From assembly GCF_000306945.1 (NCBI RefSeq), contig NC_018518.1, positions 3,968,001-4,032,000 of the forward strand: a stretch of DNA of 64,000 bases, in the 5' to 3' direction. The notes under the pieces were generated by a model. That model made no database searches. It saw only the letters and a list, made by a program, of their open reading frames with translations, and was not told where the DNA came from. The translations under genes were made by a program, and so were the position numbers. Shown in pieces: positions 37,186 through 47,948 of this stretch. The DNA comes from Bordetella pertussis 18323. GTDB lineage: Bacteria > Pseudomonadota > Gammaproteobacteria > Burkholderiales > Burkholderiaceae_B. Every line of letters starts with the position of its first letter. Within the stretch, counting starts at the first letter, position 1.

Positions 37186-37749
37186 TCAGGTGCGCGGCAG
37201 GGTGACGCCGCGCTGGCCCTGGTACTTGCCGCCGCGGTCGCGATACGAGGTCTCGCACACCTCGTCGCTTTCGAGGAACAGCATCTGGGCGCAGCCCTCG
37301 CCGGCGTAGACCTTGGCCGGCAGCGGCGTGGTGTTGGAGAACTCCAGCGTGACGTGGCCTTCCCATTCGGGTTCGAGCGGCGTGACGTTGACGATGATGC
37401 CGCAACGCGCGTAGGTGCTCTTGCCCAGGCAGATCGTCAGCACGCTGCGCGGGATGCGGAAGTACTCGACCGTGCGCGCCAGCGCGAACGAGTTGGGCGG
37501 GATGATGCAGACATCGCCCTTGAAGTCGACGAACGACTTCTCGTCGAACTGCTTGGGATCGACGATGGTGGAATTGATGTTGGTGAAGATCTTGAATTCG
37601 TCCGCGCAGCGCACGTCGTAGCCGTAGCTGCTGGTGCCGTAGCTGACGATGCGGTTGCCGCCCGCGGTGCGGACCTGGCCCGGCTCGAAGGGTTCGATCA
37701 TGCCGGCTTCGGCCGCGCGGCGGATCCAGCGGTCGCTTTTGATGCTCAT
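37186..37749 (-). CDS. dcd: dCTP deaminase
   Basis: A 187-residue trimeric enzyme that deaminates dCTP to dUTP, the first step toward d[23 protein letters not shown] and the active-site region [46 protein letters not shown] are unmistakable. ATG 37749 ([11 protein letters not shown]) is the usual start. Confidence 0.97.
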   Translation of the reverse strand: MSIKSDRWIRRAAEAGMIEPFEPGQVRTAGGNRIVSYGTSSYGYDVRCADEFKIFTNINSTIVDPKQFDEKSFVDFKGDVCIIPPNSFALARTVEYFRIPRSVLTICLGKSTYARCGIIVNVTPLEPEWEGHVTLEFSNTTPLPAKVYAGEGCAQMLFLESDEVCETSYRDRGGKYQGQRGVTLPRT

Positions 37750-37809
37750 GGTTGGGCGCCTCGATTGAATGAAGGGTATTCTACCCGCCGCCGGCCGCCG
37801 CCTTGGCGC

Positions 37810-40800
37810 TCAGTCATCCAGCAAGATCCGATATACCAGCGCGATTCCGTTGACCGAGCCGGCCTTCAGGTCCAGCGACAGGCCGCGCGCCAGGCGGTAG
37901 CTGGCGCGCCCGACCGTTTCGCTGCCGGCCAGCGCCTGCTCGACGCTGAGCGTGATACCGTTGGCGAAGCGCTTGCTGGCCACCAGGAACTGCGTCGCCA
38001 GGTCGGCGTCGCTGTCGCGGTTGACGCCGGCGGCCACGGTGCGGTCGGGCAGCAGGCTGCCGGAGCTGCCGATCGCGCCGGACCGCACACTGACGTCGTC
38101 CAGGCCGAACTGCTTGTAGAACGGCTGCCCGCCGCCCAGCAGCGCCGTGCCGACCGACAGCAGCAGCGCCGTGTCGCCGCCGCTGGCGTCCGGGCCGCGG
38201 CCCAGCACCAGCCACGACAGCTTCTCGACGTCGCTGACATCCGGATAGGACACCAGGTCGATGCGCGGCCGCTGCGCCGTGCCGGCCACCCGCACGCCCG
38301 CCTCGACCTGTTCGCCGGTGCGCAAGGCCTCGATGTCGAGCAGCGGGTTGTCCAGCCGGCCCTGGAAGGTCAGCGTGCCGCGCCGCAGGCGCAGCTTCTG
38401 GCCGTAGGCCTCGATGCCCCCGCCGCGCGTGCGCAGCGCGCCATAGCCGGTCAGCCTTCCCTCCTGAAGGCGGATCTGGATCGAGCCCAGCAGGCCGGCA
38501 TCCAGGCCCATGCCGGTGATGTAGAAGCGCGGCCCCATGTCGACCTTGAGGTTCATGTCGATCTGCAGCGGCGGACCGTCGCCTTGGGCGTTCTTCTGGC
38601 CGGCCCGCACCACCTTGACGTCGTCGTCCAGGGTCGGCACGCCCTGCAGGATCTCCAGGCTGACCCAGCCGGCGTCGGCGGTGATGTCGCCATTGATGGA
38701 GATGCGCGGCAGCGCGGCATCCAGCGTCACCACGCCGGACACCATGCCGTAGCGGTCCGAGCGCTGCAGCGCCGGGAAGCGATGCAGTTGCAGCCGCACC
38801 TGGCCGCGCGCGGCCGACAGCTCCCATTGGCCGGTGGCCTCCAGGTAGCCGCCCTTGGCGTCGGGATTGGTGCTGACCCACTCGCGCGTGCGCCATTCGG
38901 CCGGCATGACGCGCAGCGAGGCCGGAAAACGCAGGGAATCCAGGATGACGCGATCGTCCTGCAGGCGCGCGCGCAGCATGCCGTCGATCAGCCGCACGCC
39001 GTCGTCGATGCGCACCACGCGCAGCTTGTCGCCGTTGACCGTGCCGCTGGCGTTCCATTTGCCGTCGAGCGAGCCCTGCGCGCGCACATTGGCCTTGAGC
39101 ATGCCGCCGACCTCCAGCGTGTCGCCGACGAACAGACCCAGCCAGGCCAGGTCGGTCACGTCGGCATCGAGGGCGACGCGGATCGGCTGGCGCGGGTCCA
39201 GCGCCAGGCCGCCCAGCGTGGCGCTGGCGGTGCCGTTGATGGCGCCCATCCTGGCGGTCGCCATGTCCAGCCGCGCGTCGAGGCGGCTGGCCTGCCCGCC
39301 GGTGGGCGTGGCGTTGGCCTCGAGCACCAGCGTGCGCAGGCCCAGCGGGATCGGCGGATCGCCCGGAATGCGCAGGTCGCCGTCGCGCCGCGCCACCCGG
39401 ACCTTGCCGGCCAGCGCGCCGGCGAATTTGAGGTCCCACGAGGCGTCGAGCGAAATGCGGCGCTGCGCCGCCGGCACCGGGGCGTTGACCGGACTGCCGC
39501 TGTCGCGCTCGGCGCGCGCCACGGCCTCGGGATCCAGCGCCACCAGTATCTGGCGCACCATGGCCGCGGTGATCACCAGCGCGTCGGCGCGGCCCGCGGT
39601 TTCCCAGCGCCCGGCGCCGCCGCGCGAGGCGGCATGCGCCAGCGCGACGCGCTGCTTGTCGGGGAAGGTCAGCGCCAGGGTGGTGGCGCCGACCTGCCAC
39701 TGCCATTGCGGGGCAAGCGCCTCGGGCACGTAGGCCAGCGTGACGGGACGCTCGAGGGCCAGCGCGAAGCCGGCGCTGTCGGCCGTCAGGCGCGATACCG
39801 AGCCGCGCCAGCCGGCGGCGGCGCCCTCGGCGGCCGGCCCCGCCCCCCAGCCGCCGCTGAACTCCAGCTGCGCCTGCGCACGCGCGCGGCCCAGCACGCG
39901 CGCGCGGGCGTCGGCCGGCGTATAGGCGGCCTCGATGCGGCCGCGATGACGGGCCAGGGCGCCATCGAGCGCGGCCTTGACGCTGGCCGCGCCCGGAATG
40001 CCGGGCCAGAACGCGTCCAGGCGCGGCGCCTGCGCGTCCAGCTTGAGCGCGCCGGCGCGTTCGTCCAGCTTGCCCTGGGCGCGCACCCGGTTCGGGCCCA
40101 GTTGCAGGTCGACGTCGAGCTGGTCGACCCACAGCCCGCCCGGCAGCGCGTGCGGCTGCGCCGGCGCGGCCGTGGCGAAAGCCCCCGGGGGATCGCCCAG
40201 CGCGCTCACGCTGGCGGCGACCTTGCCGGCCAGGGGGTGGCGGTTCCAGCTGCTGCCCTTGGTCACGTCCAGCGTCAGCGTGGCGCGGTGCAGGCTGCTG
40301 AGATCGTCGACTTCGGCGTCCAGGCCGCCGCGCGCGCTCAGCATCGCCGGCGGGATGGCCTCGCCGGCCAGGCGCTGCAGGTCCAGCCGCTCGGCCTCGA
40401 ACGTGGCGACGACGCGGTCGCGGCCGGGCTGGCCGGGCTGCGGCTGCCAATCCAGCGTGGCGGCCAGGCTGGACTTGTCCTCCCGCGTCAGTTTCAGGCT
40501 GGCCGTGCGCAGCGGAAAGGGCGCCTGCGGCAACAGGCCGGCGCGCGCCTCCAGGGCCAGCCCCTGGCCGGCGCCGGTCAGTTCGGCCTCCAGCTGTTCG
40601 AGCGTGCCCTGCGCCTGGACCTGCAGCGCGAGGCCGCACGGGTCGGCCGGCTCGTCCGGCTTTTCCCCGGCGTCGTCCTTGCCCTTGTCCTTGCCCTTGT
40701 CCTTGGCGGCCTTGTCCTTGGCCGTTTTGTCCCTGGCGTCGAGCAGCGGCGCCAGGCACAGCGGCGATTCGGGGCCGCTGCCCTGCGCCTGCAAATCCAG

Positions 40801-41424
40801 GCTGGCCGTCAGCGGCCACGGCTGGGCGAGGCTCGCCACATCGAGGCGGCCTTGCGCGCGCAGCGTGCCCACGGCATGGGTCACGCGCAGGCTGTCCAGG
40901 GTCAGGCGCGCGCCGTGGCGGCCCGCCGCCAGGCTGGCCTGCAGCTCGCCCGCGCTCACGGGCAGCGGCTCGCCATCCTGGCGCAGGACGAATTCGCCCA
41001 GGCTGAGACGGTCCAGCGCCAGCTCCACCGGCAGGCGCAGGGCGAACGGCTCGTCGCTGTCGGGCGGCGGCGTGGCCGGCGTATGCAGGCCGACCTCGAC
41101 GCGCGTGGCCGCCAGCTCGCGCACATGCAGCAGCCGCTGGCCCAGCGCCCGCCACGCCACGTCCAGCCGCAGGTCGTCGACGGCCACATCCACGTCGGCC
41201 ACCGACAGGCGGATACGGTCGACCCGCAGGCCGCGCAGCACGCTGCCGCGCACGCCCGCGATCTCGCCGTCGAGCTGCCGGGCCACGGTGTCGAGCAGCA
41301 GGCGCGTGCCGTTTTGCGACGCCACGGTCCAGAACACGAACCCGCACGCCAGCGCGGCCAGCATGGCCACGCCCGGCACCCACCAGACCAGGATGTGGCG
41401 CACGACGCCCCATATCTTGCTCAA
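37810..41424 (-). CDS. tamB: Translocation and assembly module subunit TamB
   Basis: A 1204-residue inner-membrane anchored protein that spans the periplasm and helps transport phospholipid and autotransporters to the outer membrane. Residues 12-33 form the N-terminal membrane anchor; the bulk is repetitive beta-strand sequence, and the last 350 residues are the conserved TamB (DUF490) domain ending GIALVYRILLDD. The start is TTG 41424, overlapping the tamA stop (TTGA), so translation is coupled. Residues around 228-250 hold a Lys/Asp-rich repeat (see 40675-40740). Confidence 0.93.
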   Translation of the reverse strand: MSKIWGVVRHILVWWVPGVAMLAALACGFVFWTVASQNGTRLLLDTVARQLDGEIAGVRGSVLRGLRVDRIRLSVADVDVAVDDLRLDVAWRALGQRLLHVRELAATRVEVGLHTPATPPPDSDEPFALRLPVELALDRLSLGEFVLRQDGEPLPVSAGELQASLAAGRHGARLTLDSLRVTHAVGTLRAQGRLDVASLAQPWPLTASLDLQAQGSGPESPLCLAPLLDARDKTAKDKAAKDKGKDKGKDDAGEKPDEPADPCGLALQVQAQGTLEQLEAELTGAGQGLALEARAGLLPQAPFPLRTASLKLTREDKSSLAATLDWQPQPGQPGRDRVVATFEAERLDLQRLAGEAIPPAMLSARGGLDAEVDDLSSLHRATLTLDVTKGSSWNRHPLAGKVAASVSALGDPPGAFATAAPAQPHALPGGLWVDQLDVDLQLGPNRVRAQGKLDERAGALKLDAQAPRLDAFWPGIPGAASVKAALDGALARHRGRIEAAYTPADARARVLGRARAQAQLEFSGGWGAGPAAEGAAAGWRGSVSRLTADSAGFALALERPVTLAYVPEALAPQWQWQVGATTLALTFPDKQRVALAHAASRGGAGRWETAGRADALVITAAMVRQILVALDPEAVARAERDSGSPVNAPVPAAQRRISLDASWDLKFAGALAGKVRVARRDGDLRIPGDPPIPLGLRTLVLEANATPTGGQASRLDARLDMATARMGAINGTASATLGGLALDPRQPIRVALDADVTDLAWLGLFVGDTLEVGGMLKANVRAQGSLDGKWNASGTVNGDKLRVVRIDDGVRLIDGMLRARLQDDRVILDSLRFPASLRVMPAEWRTREWVSTNPDAKGGYLEATGQWELSAARGQVRLQLHRFPALQRSDRYGMVSGVVTLDAALPRISINGDITADAGWVSLEILQGVPTLDDDVKVVRAGQKNAQGDGPPLQIDMNLKVDMGPRFYITGMGLDAGLLGSIQIRLQEGRLTGYGALRTRGGGIEAYGQKLRLRRGTLTFQGRLDNPLLDIEALRTGEQVEAGVRVAGTAQRPRIDLVSYPDVSDVEKLSWLVLGRGPDASGGDTALLLSVGTALLGGGQPFYKQFGLDDVSVRSGAIGSSGSLLPDRTVAAGVNRDSDADLATQFLVASKRFANGITLSVEQALAGSETVGRASYRLARGLSLDLKAGSVNGIALVYRILLDD
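40675..40740. repeat. Imperfect 12-bp repeats in tamB
   Basis: GTCCTTGCCCTT occurs twice in tandem (40675-40698), followed by degenerate units of the same kind to about 40740. They encode a Lys-Asp-Lys-Gly type string (DKTAKDK...GKDKGKDD) in TamB. The array stays in frame. Confidence 0.75.
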
Positions 41425-43325
41425 AACGCGATCCCCAACGAGAAGTGCAGCCGCAGGTCGCGTTCGCGCTGGCCGTACGCGACGTCCAGGAACAGCGGGC
41501 CGGCCGGCGTGCGCACGCGCGCGCCGACGCCATAGCCCACGGCGATGTCCATGTCGCCGAAGGATTCGGCCGCGTCGCCCGCGTCGACGAACACGCCTAT
41601 GCCCCAGCGTTCATTGAAATAGTGGTCGTATTCCACGCTGGCCACGGCCAGCGTGGGCGCGCCGACGATGGCGTCGTCCTGCTCCACGCCGATACTCTGG
41701 TAGCGGTAGCCGCGGATCGAACGCGCGCCGCCGGTGCGAAAGCCGAAGTCGTCGGGCACGCGGGTGCGGCCGTTGGACCAGAGCCGGCCGACCTCGCCGC
41801 GCAGGGTCAGCACGTCCAGCTTGCCGATCGGCCACCATTTCTGGCCGCGCAGCCGCAGGCGCATGTAGGGCTGGCCATCGTCGAGCGTGGCGCCCACCCC
41901 GCCGCCGACGGCGATCAGGTTGCCCTCGCGCGGGTCGTACTTGCTGTTGACGTCGCGCCGCAGCCACTCGGCCGTGAGCGTGGCGGTGGGCAGGTCGTAC
42001 TCGTCGCCGCCATCGATCTTGACGTGGTCGTGCGCCAGCAGGCCGCCCCAGCGCGTCTCGTATTCGACCCGGCTGTCGCCGGCGCCCTTGCGCTCCTGCA
42101 GGCGCGTGACACCCAGCGCATAACGCGTGACGTCCAGCTCCTGCACGTCGGAGTGGTCGAACAGCAGGCCGAAGGAATCCTTGCGCCCGCGCTCGTCGGG
42201 CGGCAGGTTGAAGTCCAGATAGGCGCGCTGGCGCAGCCGGTCCACGCCCAGGCCGGTTTCCATGGTGACCGGCTGGCCGAACACGACGTTCTGCCGGTAG
42301 ATGGTCTCGAAGCGCACGCCGGCCTCGTCGTCCACGCCCAGCGATACCGCCAGGCGCTTGGGCGGGGCCTCGACCACGCGCACGTCCACCGGCAGGGTGA
42401 TCTCGCCTTGCGAGTCGAGCACGGGCGCGGCGGCCGTCGGCCCGCCCGCCACCTCGGCATCGCCGGCCGGCGCCACCGAGGCCAGGCCGCTGGAGCCGGG
42501 CGCGCGGGCGCTCGCGCCCGGCGCGGTCACCTTCACGTCGTCCTGGCCGCCGCGCGCGCCCTGGTCCAGCGTGACGAACGCGCCGCGGAAGAACGCCGTG
42601 GACTGCAGCTCCTGCTGCCACTGGTCGAGTTTGTCCTGGTCGTAGGCCGCGCCCTCGGAATACTTCACATAGCGGCGCACCAGGCTTTCCGGCACGCGCT
42701 GCAGGCCGTCGGTCTGCAAGGCGCCCATGCGCACCGCCGGGCCGCTGTCGATCTCCACCGACAGGCGCACCTGGGCGGTTTCGGCGTCCACCTCGGCCAG
42801 CGAATGGGTCATGTGCGCCAGCAGGAAGTCGCGCGTGGACACGGCGTCGAGCAGGCCGGACTTGGCCTTGTTCCAGTCGCCGTTGATGAAGGGCTGGCCG
42901 GCCTTCAGGGCCCAGTCGTCGCGCCACTTCTGGATGCGCGCGGCGTATTCCGGGCGCGCGACCCGGCCGGTGAATTTCAGGTCGACGCTGGCGACCCGGG
43001 CGCGCGGCCCCGGCTCGATGGCGATGTCCCAGGTTTCGCCGCCCACGTCGGTGCCCGGCGTCAGGGTGACGGTGGGCGTGAAATAACCCTGCGTCGCCAA
43101 CGCGGCCAGCGTCGCGTCGCGCGCCCGGCGGCGCAGGCGGTCGATTTCGCCGCCGTCCTGGTCCTCGGACAGGCGCGCGATGGCGTCGACCGCGCTGTTG
43201 ATGGCCTGCAGCGCGGCCGGCGGCACGCCGCCGGGATCGACGATCACCTCCGGCAGCTTGGCATGGACCTGTCCCGCGGCAAGCGCGAACAGGAGAGCGG
43301 GGCAGACACGCAATATCCGACGCAT
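41421..43325 (-). CDS. tamA: Translocation and assembly module outer membrane subunit TamA
   Basis: A 634-residue Omp85-family protein with a signal peptide (about residues 1-22), POTRA-type periplasmic repeats, and a C-terminal beta-barrel whose FGFRTGGARSIRGYRYQSIG carries the conserved RGY motif of the family. It ends FSLGIAF with a terminal phenylalanine. With TamB it forms the TAM complex. One unusual spot: an inserted Gly/Ala/Pro-rich stretch (about residues 270-305) between the POTRA region and the barrel. Confidence 0.92.
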   Translation of the reverse strand: MRRILRVCPALLFALAAGQVHAKLPEVIVDPGGVPPAALQAINSAVDAIARLSEDQDGGEIDRLRRRARDATLAALATQGYFTPTVTLTPGTDVGGETWDIAIEPGPRARVASVDLKFTGRVARPEYAARIQKWRDDWALKAGQPFINGDWNKAKSGLLDAVSTRDFLLAHMTHSLAEVDAETAQVRLSVEIDSGPAVRMGALQTDGLQRVPESLVRRYVKYSEGAAYDQDKLDQWQQELQSTAFFRGAFVTLDQGARGGQDDVKVTAPGASARAPGSSGLASVAPAGDAEVAGGPTAAAPVLDSQGEITLPVDVRVVEAPPKRLAVSLGVDDEAGVRFETIYRQNVVFGQPVTMETGLGVDRLRQRAYLDFNLPPDERGRKDSFGLLFDHSDVQELDVTRYALGVTRLQERKGAGDSRVEYETRWGGLLAHDHVKIDGGDEYDLPTATLTAEWLRRDVNSKYDPREGNLIAVGGGVGATLDDGQPYMRLRLRGQKWWPIGKLDVLTLRGEVGRLWSNGRTRVPDDFGFRTGGARSIRGYRYQSIGVEQDDAIVGAPTLAVASVEYDHYFNERWGIGVFVDAGDAAESFGDMDIAVGYGVGARVRTPAGPLFLDVAYGQRERDLRLHFSLGIAF

Positions 43326-43328
43326 GCG

Positions 43329-44414
43329 TCAGGCGGGCCGGACCACCACGGCGGGCAGCTTGCCCGCCATGTCGCGCGGCAGGGCCGCAATGCGCGCCGC
43401 CACCCGGCGGGCGATGTCGCGATAGATGCCGGCAACCTCGCTCTCCGGCTCGGCCGCCACGGTGGGGTTGCCGGCGTCGGTCTGCTCGCGGATGGCGCGC
43501 TGCAGCGGCAGGCTGCCCAGCCAGGGCACCTCGTACTGCTCGGCCACGCGGCGGCCCCCGCCTGCGCCGAAAATGTGCTCGGCATGGCCGCATTGGGGGC
43601 ATATGTGCACCGCCATGTTCTCGACCACGCCGAGGATAGGCACATGCACCTTCTGGAACATGCGCAGGCCCTTGCGCGCATCGAGCAGCGCGATGTCCTG
43701 CGGGGTGGTGACGATGACCGCGCCCGCGACCGGGACTTTCTGCGCCAGGGTCAGCGCGATGTCGCCGGTGCCCGGCGGCATGTCGACGACCAGGTAATCG
43801 AGGTCGCGCCAGTTGGTCTGGCGCAGCAATTGCTCCAGGGCCTGGGTGACCATCGGGCCGCGCCAGATCGCCGGCGCGTCGGCGTCGATGAGCAGGCCGA
43901 TGGAATTGGCCTGCAGGCCGTGCCCGACCAGGGGCTCCATGGTCTTGTTGTCGCGGCTTTCGGGACGGCCGGCCAGGCCCAGCATGGCGGGCACGCTGGG
44001 GCCGTAGATGTCGGCATCGAGCAGGCCGGCCCGCGCGCCCTCGGCCGCCAGCGCCAGCGCCAGGTTGACCGCCGTGGTGCTTTTGCCCACGCCGCCCTTG
44101 CCCGACGCCACGGCGATGATGTTGCGCACCTGCGGCAAGGGCTTGAGGCCAGGCTGCACCGCGTGCGCGATGATGTTCCAGGTAACCGCGACGCGCACCG
44201 CGCCCAGGCCCGCGGCGGCCAGCGCGGCGCCGGCCAGCGCGCGCACGGAATCGGCCACGCCGCCGGCCGGATAGCCCAGCTCTATCGTGAGGGCGGCCGG
44301 GCCCGCGGCCAGATGGATGTCACGATCTTTTACACAAACATTCAGCTCCAGGCCGGTCTGCGGATCGGCAACGCCCGCCAACGCGCCGCGGATTTGTTCT
44401 ATCGTTATACTCAT
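43329..44414 (-). CDS. mrp: Mrp/ApbC iron-sulfur cluster carrier ATPase
   Basis: A 361-residue P-loop NTPase. AVASGKGGVGKSTTAVNLALAL is the deviant Walker A motif of the ParA/Mrp group, followed by LLDADIYGPSVPAMLG and the CPQCGHAEHIFG motif that holds the bridging cluster cysteines. The N-terminal MIP18/DUF59-type domain spans about residues 1-90. It carries [4Fe-4S] clusters to apoproteins. ATG 44414 is used; a GTG three bases before is an alternative. It is followed four bases later by tamA on the same strand. Confidence 0.93.
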   Translation of the reverse strand: MSITIEQIRGALAGVADPQTGLELNVCVKDRDIHLAAGPAALTIELGYPAGGVADSVRALAGAALAAAGLGAVRVAVTWNIIAHAVQPGLKPLPQVRNIIAVASGKGGVGKSTTAVNLALALAAEGARAGLLDADIYGPSVPAMLGLAGRPESRDNKTMEPLVGHGLQANSIGLLIDADAPAIWRGPMVTQALEQLLRQTNWRDLDYLVVDMPPGTGDIALTLAQKVPVAGAVIVTTPQDIALLDARKGLRMFQKVHVPILGVVENMAVHICPQCGHAEHIFGAGGGRRVAEQYEVPWLGSLPLQRAIREQTDAGNPTVAAEPESEVAGIYRDIARRVAARIAALPRDMAGKLPAVVVRPA

Positions 44415-44515
44415 CACACTATGGTTCCCAGGGTCATCGCGCCATTACGCGAGCCGTTACTCGAAGGATAGCGGATACGCGGGAACCTTTAGCCTGGTTT
44501 TACATCCATATCTAC

Positions 44516-44788
44516 ATGGTCAATACACTGTTCCGCTTTTTCAGCGCCGCGCTATTTGCCCTCCTCGGCCTCATCGGGATGATGATGGCCCTGGTGTTCA
44601 TGGCCTCCACGGCCATCGCGGTGGGCGTGCTGTACCTGGTCGCCAAGGTACGCGGCAAGCCGTTCGGCGTGCGCGCCTACTGGAGCCAGCGCCAGGCCGC
44701 CCGGCCGGGTCCGTTCCAGGCCGCCAGCGCCCCGTTCGGCCAGCCACGCGGCGACGTCATCGACGTCGAAGCCCGCGAAGTGCGCTGA
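44516..44788 (+). CDS. Small inner membrane protein
   Basis: A 90-residue protein. Residues 5-44 form one or two hydrophobic helices (FFSAALFALLGLIGMMMALVF), followed by a basic loop (KVRGKPFGVRAYWSQRQ) and a proline-rich tail. It ends at a clear terminator. It lies divergent to mrp. No known function. Confidence 0.68.
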   Translation: MVNTLFRFFSAALFALLGLIGMMMALVFMASTAIAVGVLYLVAKVRGKPFGVRAYWSQRQAARPGPFQAASAPFGQPRGDVIDVEAREVR

Positions 44789-44813
44789 CGCCGGCGTCCC
44801 GCCGGCCCCTGCA

Positions 44814-44846
44814 GCGCCGCCGTGGCACGGCCTGGCGGCGCGTTTT
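44814..44846 (+). terminator. Rho-independent terminator after the small membrane protein
   Basis: GCGCCGCC (44814-44821) and GGCGGCGC (44834-44841) pair perfectly, followed by GTTTT. Confidence 0.8.
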
Positions 44847-45037
44847 CATGCCTGAGCCCCCCGTCATGCCCAGCCGGCCTGGCCCGGCCTGAGGCCAGCC
44901 CGCGCACGCCGCCCCCCGGCACGGGCCATACCTTTCCCCCTCCAGTCGAGCGCCGGCGCGGCCGCGCCCGGGCGCCCGCGCGGAAAGGCCCTAAAATAGC
45001 CGGCTTGTCCGTTCCTTCCCCCTGAGCCTCCTACGAC

Positions 45038-47116
45038 ATGTCACGCACGCTCTTCGTCACCACTGCCCTGCCCTACGCCAACGGATCGTTCCACATCGGC
45101 CACATCATGGAGTACATCCAGGCCGACATCTGGGTCCGTTCGATGCGCATGGCGGGCCACACGGTGCATTTCGTGGGTGCCGACGACGCGCACGGCGCGC
45201 CGATCATGCTCAAGGCCGAAAAGGAAGGCATCACGCCGCAGGCGCTGGTGGCCCGCTACGCCGCCGAGCGGCCGCGCTACCTGGACGGCTTCCATATCCG
45301 CTTCGACCACTGGCACAGCACCGATACGCCCGAGAACGTGGCGCTCTCGCAGGAAATCTATCGCGCGCTCAAGAGCGAGGGACTGATCGAGACACGCTCG
45401 ATCGAGCAGTTCTACGACCCGGTCAAGGGCATGTTCCTGGCCGACCGCTACATCAAGGGCGAATGCCCGCGCTGCCACGCCAAGGACCAGTACGGCGATT
45501 CGTGTGAAGTGTGCGGCGCCGTGTATGCGCCCACCGAGCTGATCAACCCCTATTCGGCCCTGACCGGCGCCGCGCCGGTACTGAAGTCGTCCGATCACTT
45601 CTTCTTCAAGCTGTCCGATCCGCGCTGCGTCGAGTTCCTGCAGCAATGGACCACCGGCGCCAACCGCCAGGGCGTCAAGCACCTGCAGGCCGAAGTGCAG
45701 GCCAAGACGCGCGAATGGCTGGTCGGCGACGACGGCGAGGCCAAGCTGGGCGACTGGGATATCTCGCGCGACGCCCCCTATTTCGGCATCGAGATTCCCG
45801 ACGCGCCGGGCAAGTATTTCTATGTCTGGCTGGACGCGCCGGTGGGCTACCTGGCCTCGCTGAAATCCTATTGCGCGGCCAAGGGCCTGGACTTCGACGC
45901 GCTGCTCGACCCGGCCGGCCCGACCGAGCAGGTGCACTTCATCGGCAAGGACATCATTTACTTCCACGCGCTGTTCTGGCCGGCGATGCTGAAGTTCGCC
46001 GGGCGCAAGACGCCCGACCAGCTGAATGTGCACGGTTTCATCACCGTCAGCGGCGAGAAGATGTCCAAGAGCCGCGGCACCGGCATCTCGCCGCTGCGCT
46101 ACCTGGAAATCGGCATGGACGCCGAATGGCTGCGCTACTACATGGCGGCCAAGCTGAACGCGCGCGTCGAGGACATGGACTTCAACCCCGAAGACTTCGT
46201 GGCGCGTGTCAACAGCGACCTGGTGGGCAAGTACGTCAACATCGCCAGCCGCGCCGCCGCCTTCATTACCCGCCACTTCGACGGCGAACTGGCGTACGAC
46301 GGCGACACGGACGCGCTGGCGGCCGAGTTCGCGCAGCAGGCCGAATCGATCCGCGCCGCCTTCGAGGCGCGCGAGTACAACCGCGCGGTGCGCGAAATCA
46401 TGGCCCATGCCGACCGCATCAACCAGGCGTTCGACGCGGCGCAGCCCTGGGTGATGGCCAAGGGCATCGGCGCCGCCGACGCGGCCACGCGCGCCCGCCT
46501 GCAGGACATCTGCTCGCGCGCGCTGGCCGGCTTCAAGGCCCTGTCGGTGATGCTGGCGCCGGTGCTGCCCGCGCTGGCCAGCCGCGTGGCGCGCGAGCTG
46601 TTCGGCGCGAACGCCGACTTCGCCTGGGGCGACGCGCAACAGCTGCCGCAGCGGGTGGCGCCGTTCAAGCACCTGATGCAGCGCGTCGATCCCAAGCTGC
46701 TGGACGACCTGTTCGAGCCGCCCGCCGCCGAAGCCAGCGCGCCGGCCGCCCTGCCGGGCGGCGAGGCCCTGGCCGACACCATCACCATCGACGACTTCGC
46801 CAAGATCGACCTGCGCATCGCGCGCATCGTCAATTGCGAAGAAGTGGAAGGCTCGACCAAGCTGCTGCGCCTGACCCTGGACGTGGGCGAGGGACGCCAT
46901 CGCAATGTGTTCTCGGGCATCAAGTCGGCCTACCAGCCGCAGGACCTGGTCGGCAAGCTGACGGTGCTGGTGGCCAACCTGGCGCCGCGCAAGATGAAAT
47001 TCGGCGTGTCCGAGGGCATGGTGCTGGCCGCCAGCCACGCCGACGAGAAGGCCGAACCCGGGATCTACGTGCTCGAACCCTGGCCGGGCGCCCAGCCCGG
47101 CATGCGGGTGCGCTGA
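45038..47116 (+). CDS. metG: Methionyl-tRNA synthetase
   Basis: A 692-residue class I synthetase that charges tRNA-Met. The HIGH motif is in [16 protein letters not shown] (about residues 12-27), KMSKS is in GEKMSKSRG, and a zinc knuckle ([19 protein letters not shown]) sits in the connective domain. The C-terminal OB-fold ([20 protein letters not shown] onward) is the dimerising tRNA-binding domain. ATG 45038 follows CCTCCTACGAC. Confidence 0.97.
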
Positions 47117-47127
47117 GCGCGCCGCCG

Positions 47128-47148
47128 CCGGCCCGCCACGCGGGCCGG
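47128..47148. terminator. Hairpin between metG and trhO
   Basis: CCGGCCCG (47128-47135) and CGGGCCGG (47141-47148) form a perfect 8-bp stem between two converging genes, with only a short T-stretch (47151-47154) after it. Confidence 0.55.
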
Positions 47149-47153
47149 CCGTT

Positions 47154-47888
47154 TCAGGCCTGCGGCGCCAGCGCCGCGTCGAGCGCGACGCGCTCGTCGA
47201 ATACGAAACAGGCGCCGTCGAAGCCGGCGCCATCGGTCTCTTCGAAGTATTTCAGGATGCCGCCTTCGAGCTGGTAGACATGCTCGATGCCGGCCTCGGC
47301 CATGTAGATGGCCGCCTTTTCGCAGCGGATGCCGCCCGTGCAGAAGCTGACCACCGTCTTGCCCGCCAGCGCGGCTTGGTTGTCGCGCACCGCCTGCGGG
47401 AACTGCGTGAAACGCTCGATGCGCCAGTCCAGCGCGCCGCGAAACGTCCCCACCTCCACCTCGAACGCATTGCGCGTATCCAGCATCACCAGCTCGCGGC
47501 CCTGGTCGTCGCGGCCCTGGGCCAGCCAGCGCCGCAGCGTCGCGGCGTCGACCGCGGGCGCGCGCCCCGCTTCGGGCCGGATGGCCGGGTGGTCCATGCG
47601 AATGATCTCGCGCTTTACCTTGACCAGCAGCTTGCGAAACGGCATGCGCGCGGATTCGCTGTACTTGGCCTGCAGGTCGGCAAAGCGCGCGTCGGCGCGC
47701 AGCCAGCGCAGAAAGCCTTCGATAGCGTCGGCCGCCCCGGCCAGGAACAGGTTGATGCCCTCCGGCGCCAGCAGCACCGTGCCCTTGAGCTGGCGCTGGC
47801 CGGCCTGTTCGAGCATGGGCTCGCGCAGGTCGGCCGGGTTGGCGATGCTGACGAATTTATAGGCGGCGATATTGACGACGGCGGTCAT
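47154..47888 (-). CDS. trhO: tRNA uridine(34) hydroxylase (rhodanese-like)
   Basis: A 244-residue protein. The N-terminal region [22 protein letters not shown] ([15 protein letters not shown]) and the C-terminal rhodanese domain with active-site Cys in [15 protein letters not shown] define TrhO (YceA), which makes 5-hydroxyuridine at the wobble position of some tRNAs. ATG 47888 fits ([15 protein letters not shown]). Confidence 0.92.
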   Translation of the reverse strand: MTAVVNIAAYKFVSIANPADLREPMLEQAGQRQLKGTVLLAPEGINLFLAGAADAIEGFLRWLRADARFADLQAKYSESARMPFRKLLVKVKREIIRMDHPAIRPEAGRAPAVDAATLRRWLAQGRDDQGRELVMLDTRNAFEVEVGTFRGALDWRIERFTQFPQAVRDNQAALAGKTVVSFCTGGIRCEKAAIYMAEAGIEHVYQLEGGILKYFEETDGAGFDGACFVFDERVALDAALAPQA

Positions 47889-47948
47889 GGCGGAAAAGCA
47901 CGAACGAAGGAAAAACAGGGCGTAATAGTAAACCGCCCCGCCAAGGCG

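Noticed and set aside
37087..41535. A 1482-codon open frame on the plus strand opposite tamB and neighbouring genes.
   Set aside because: It is antisense to tamB and dcd, has the low-complexity Arg/Gln/Ala pattern of GC-rich antisense frames, and no domain. High GC removes stop codons.
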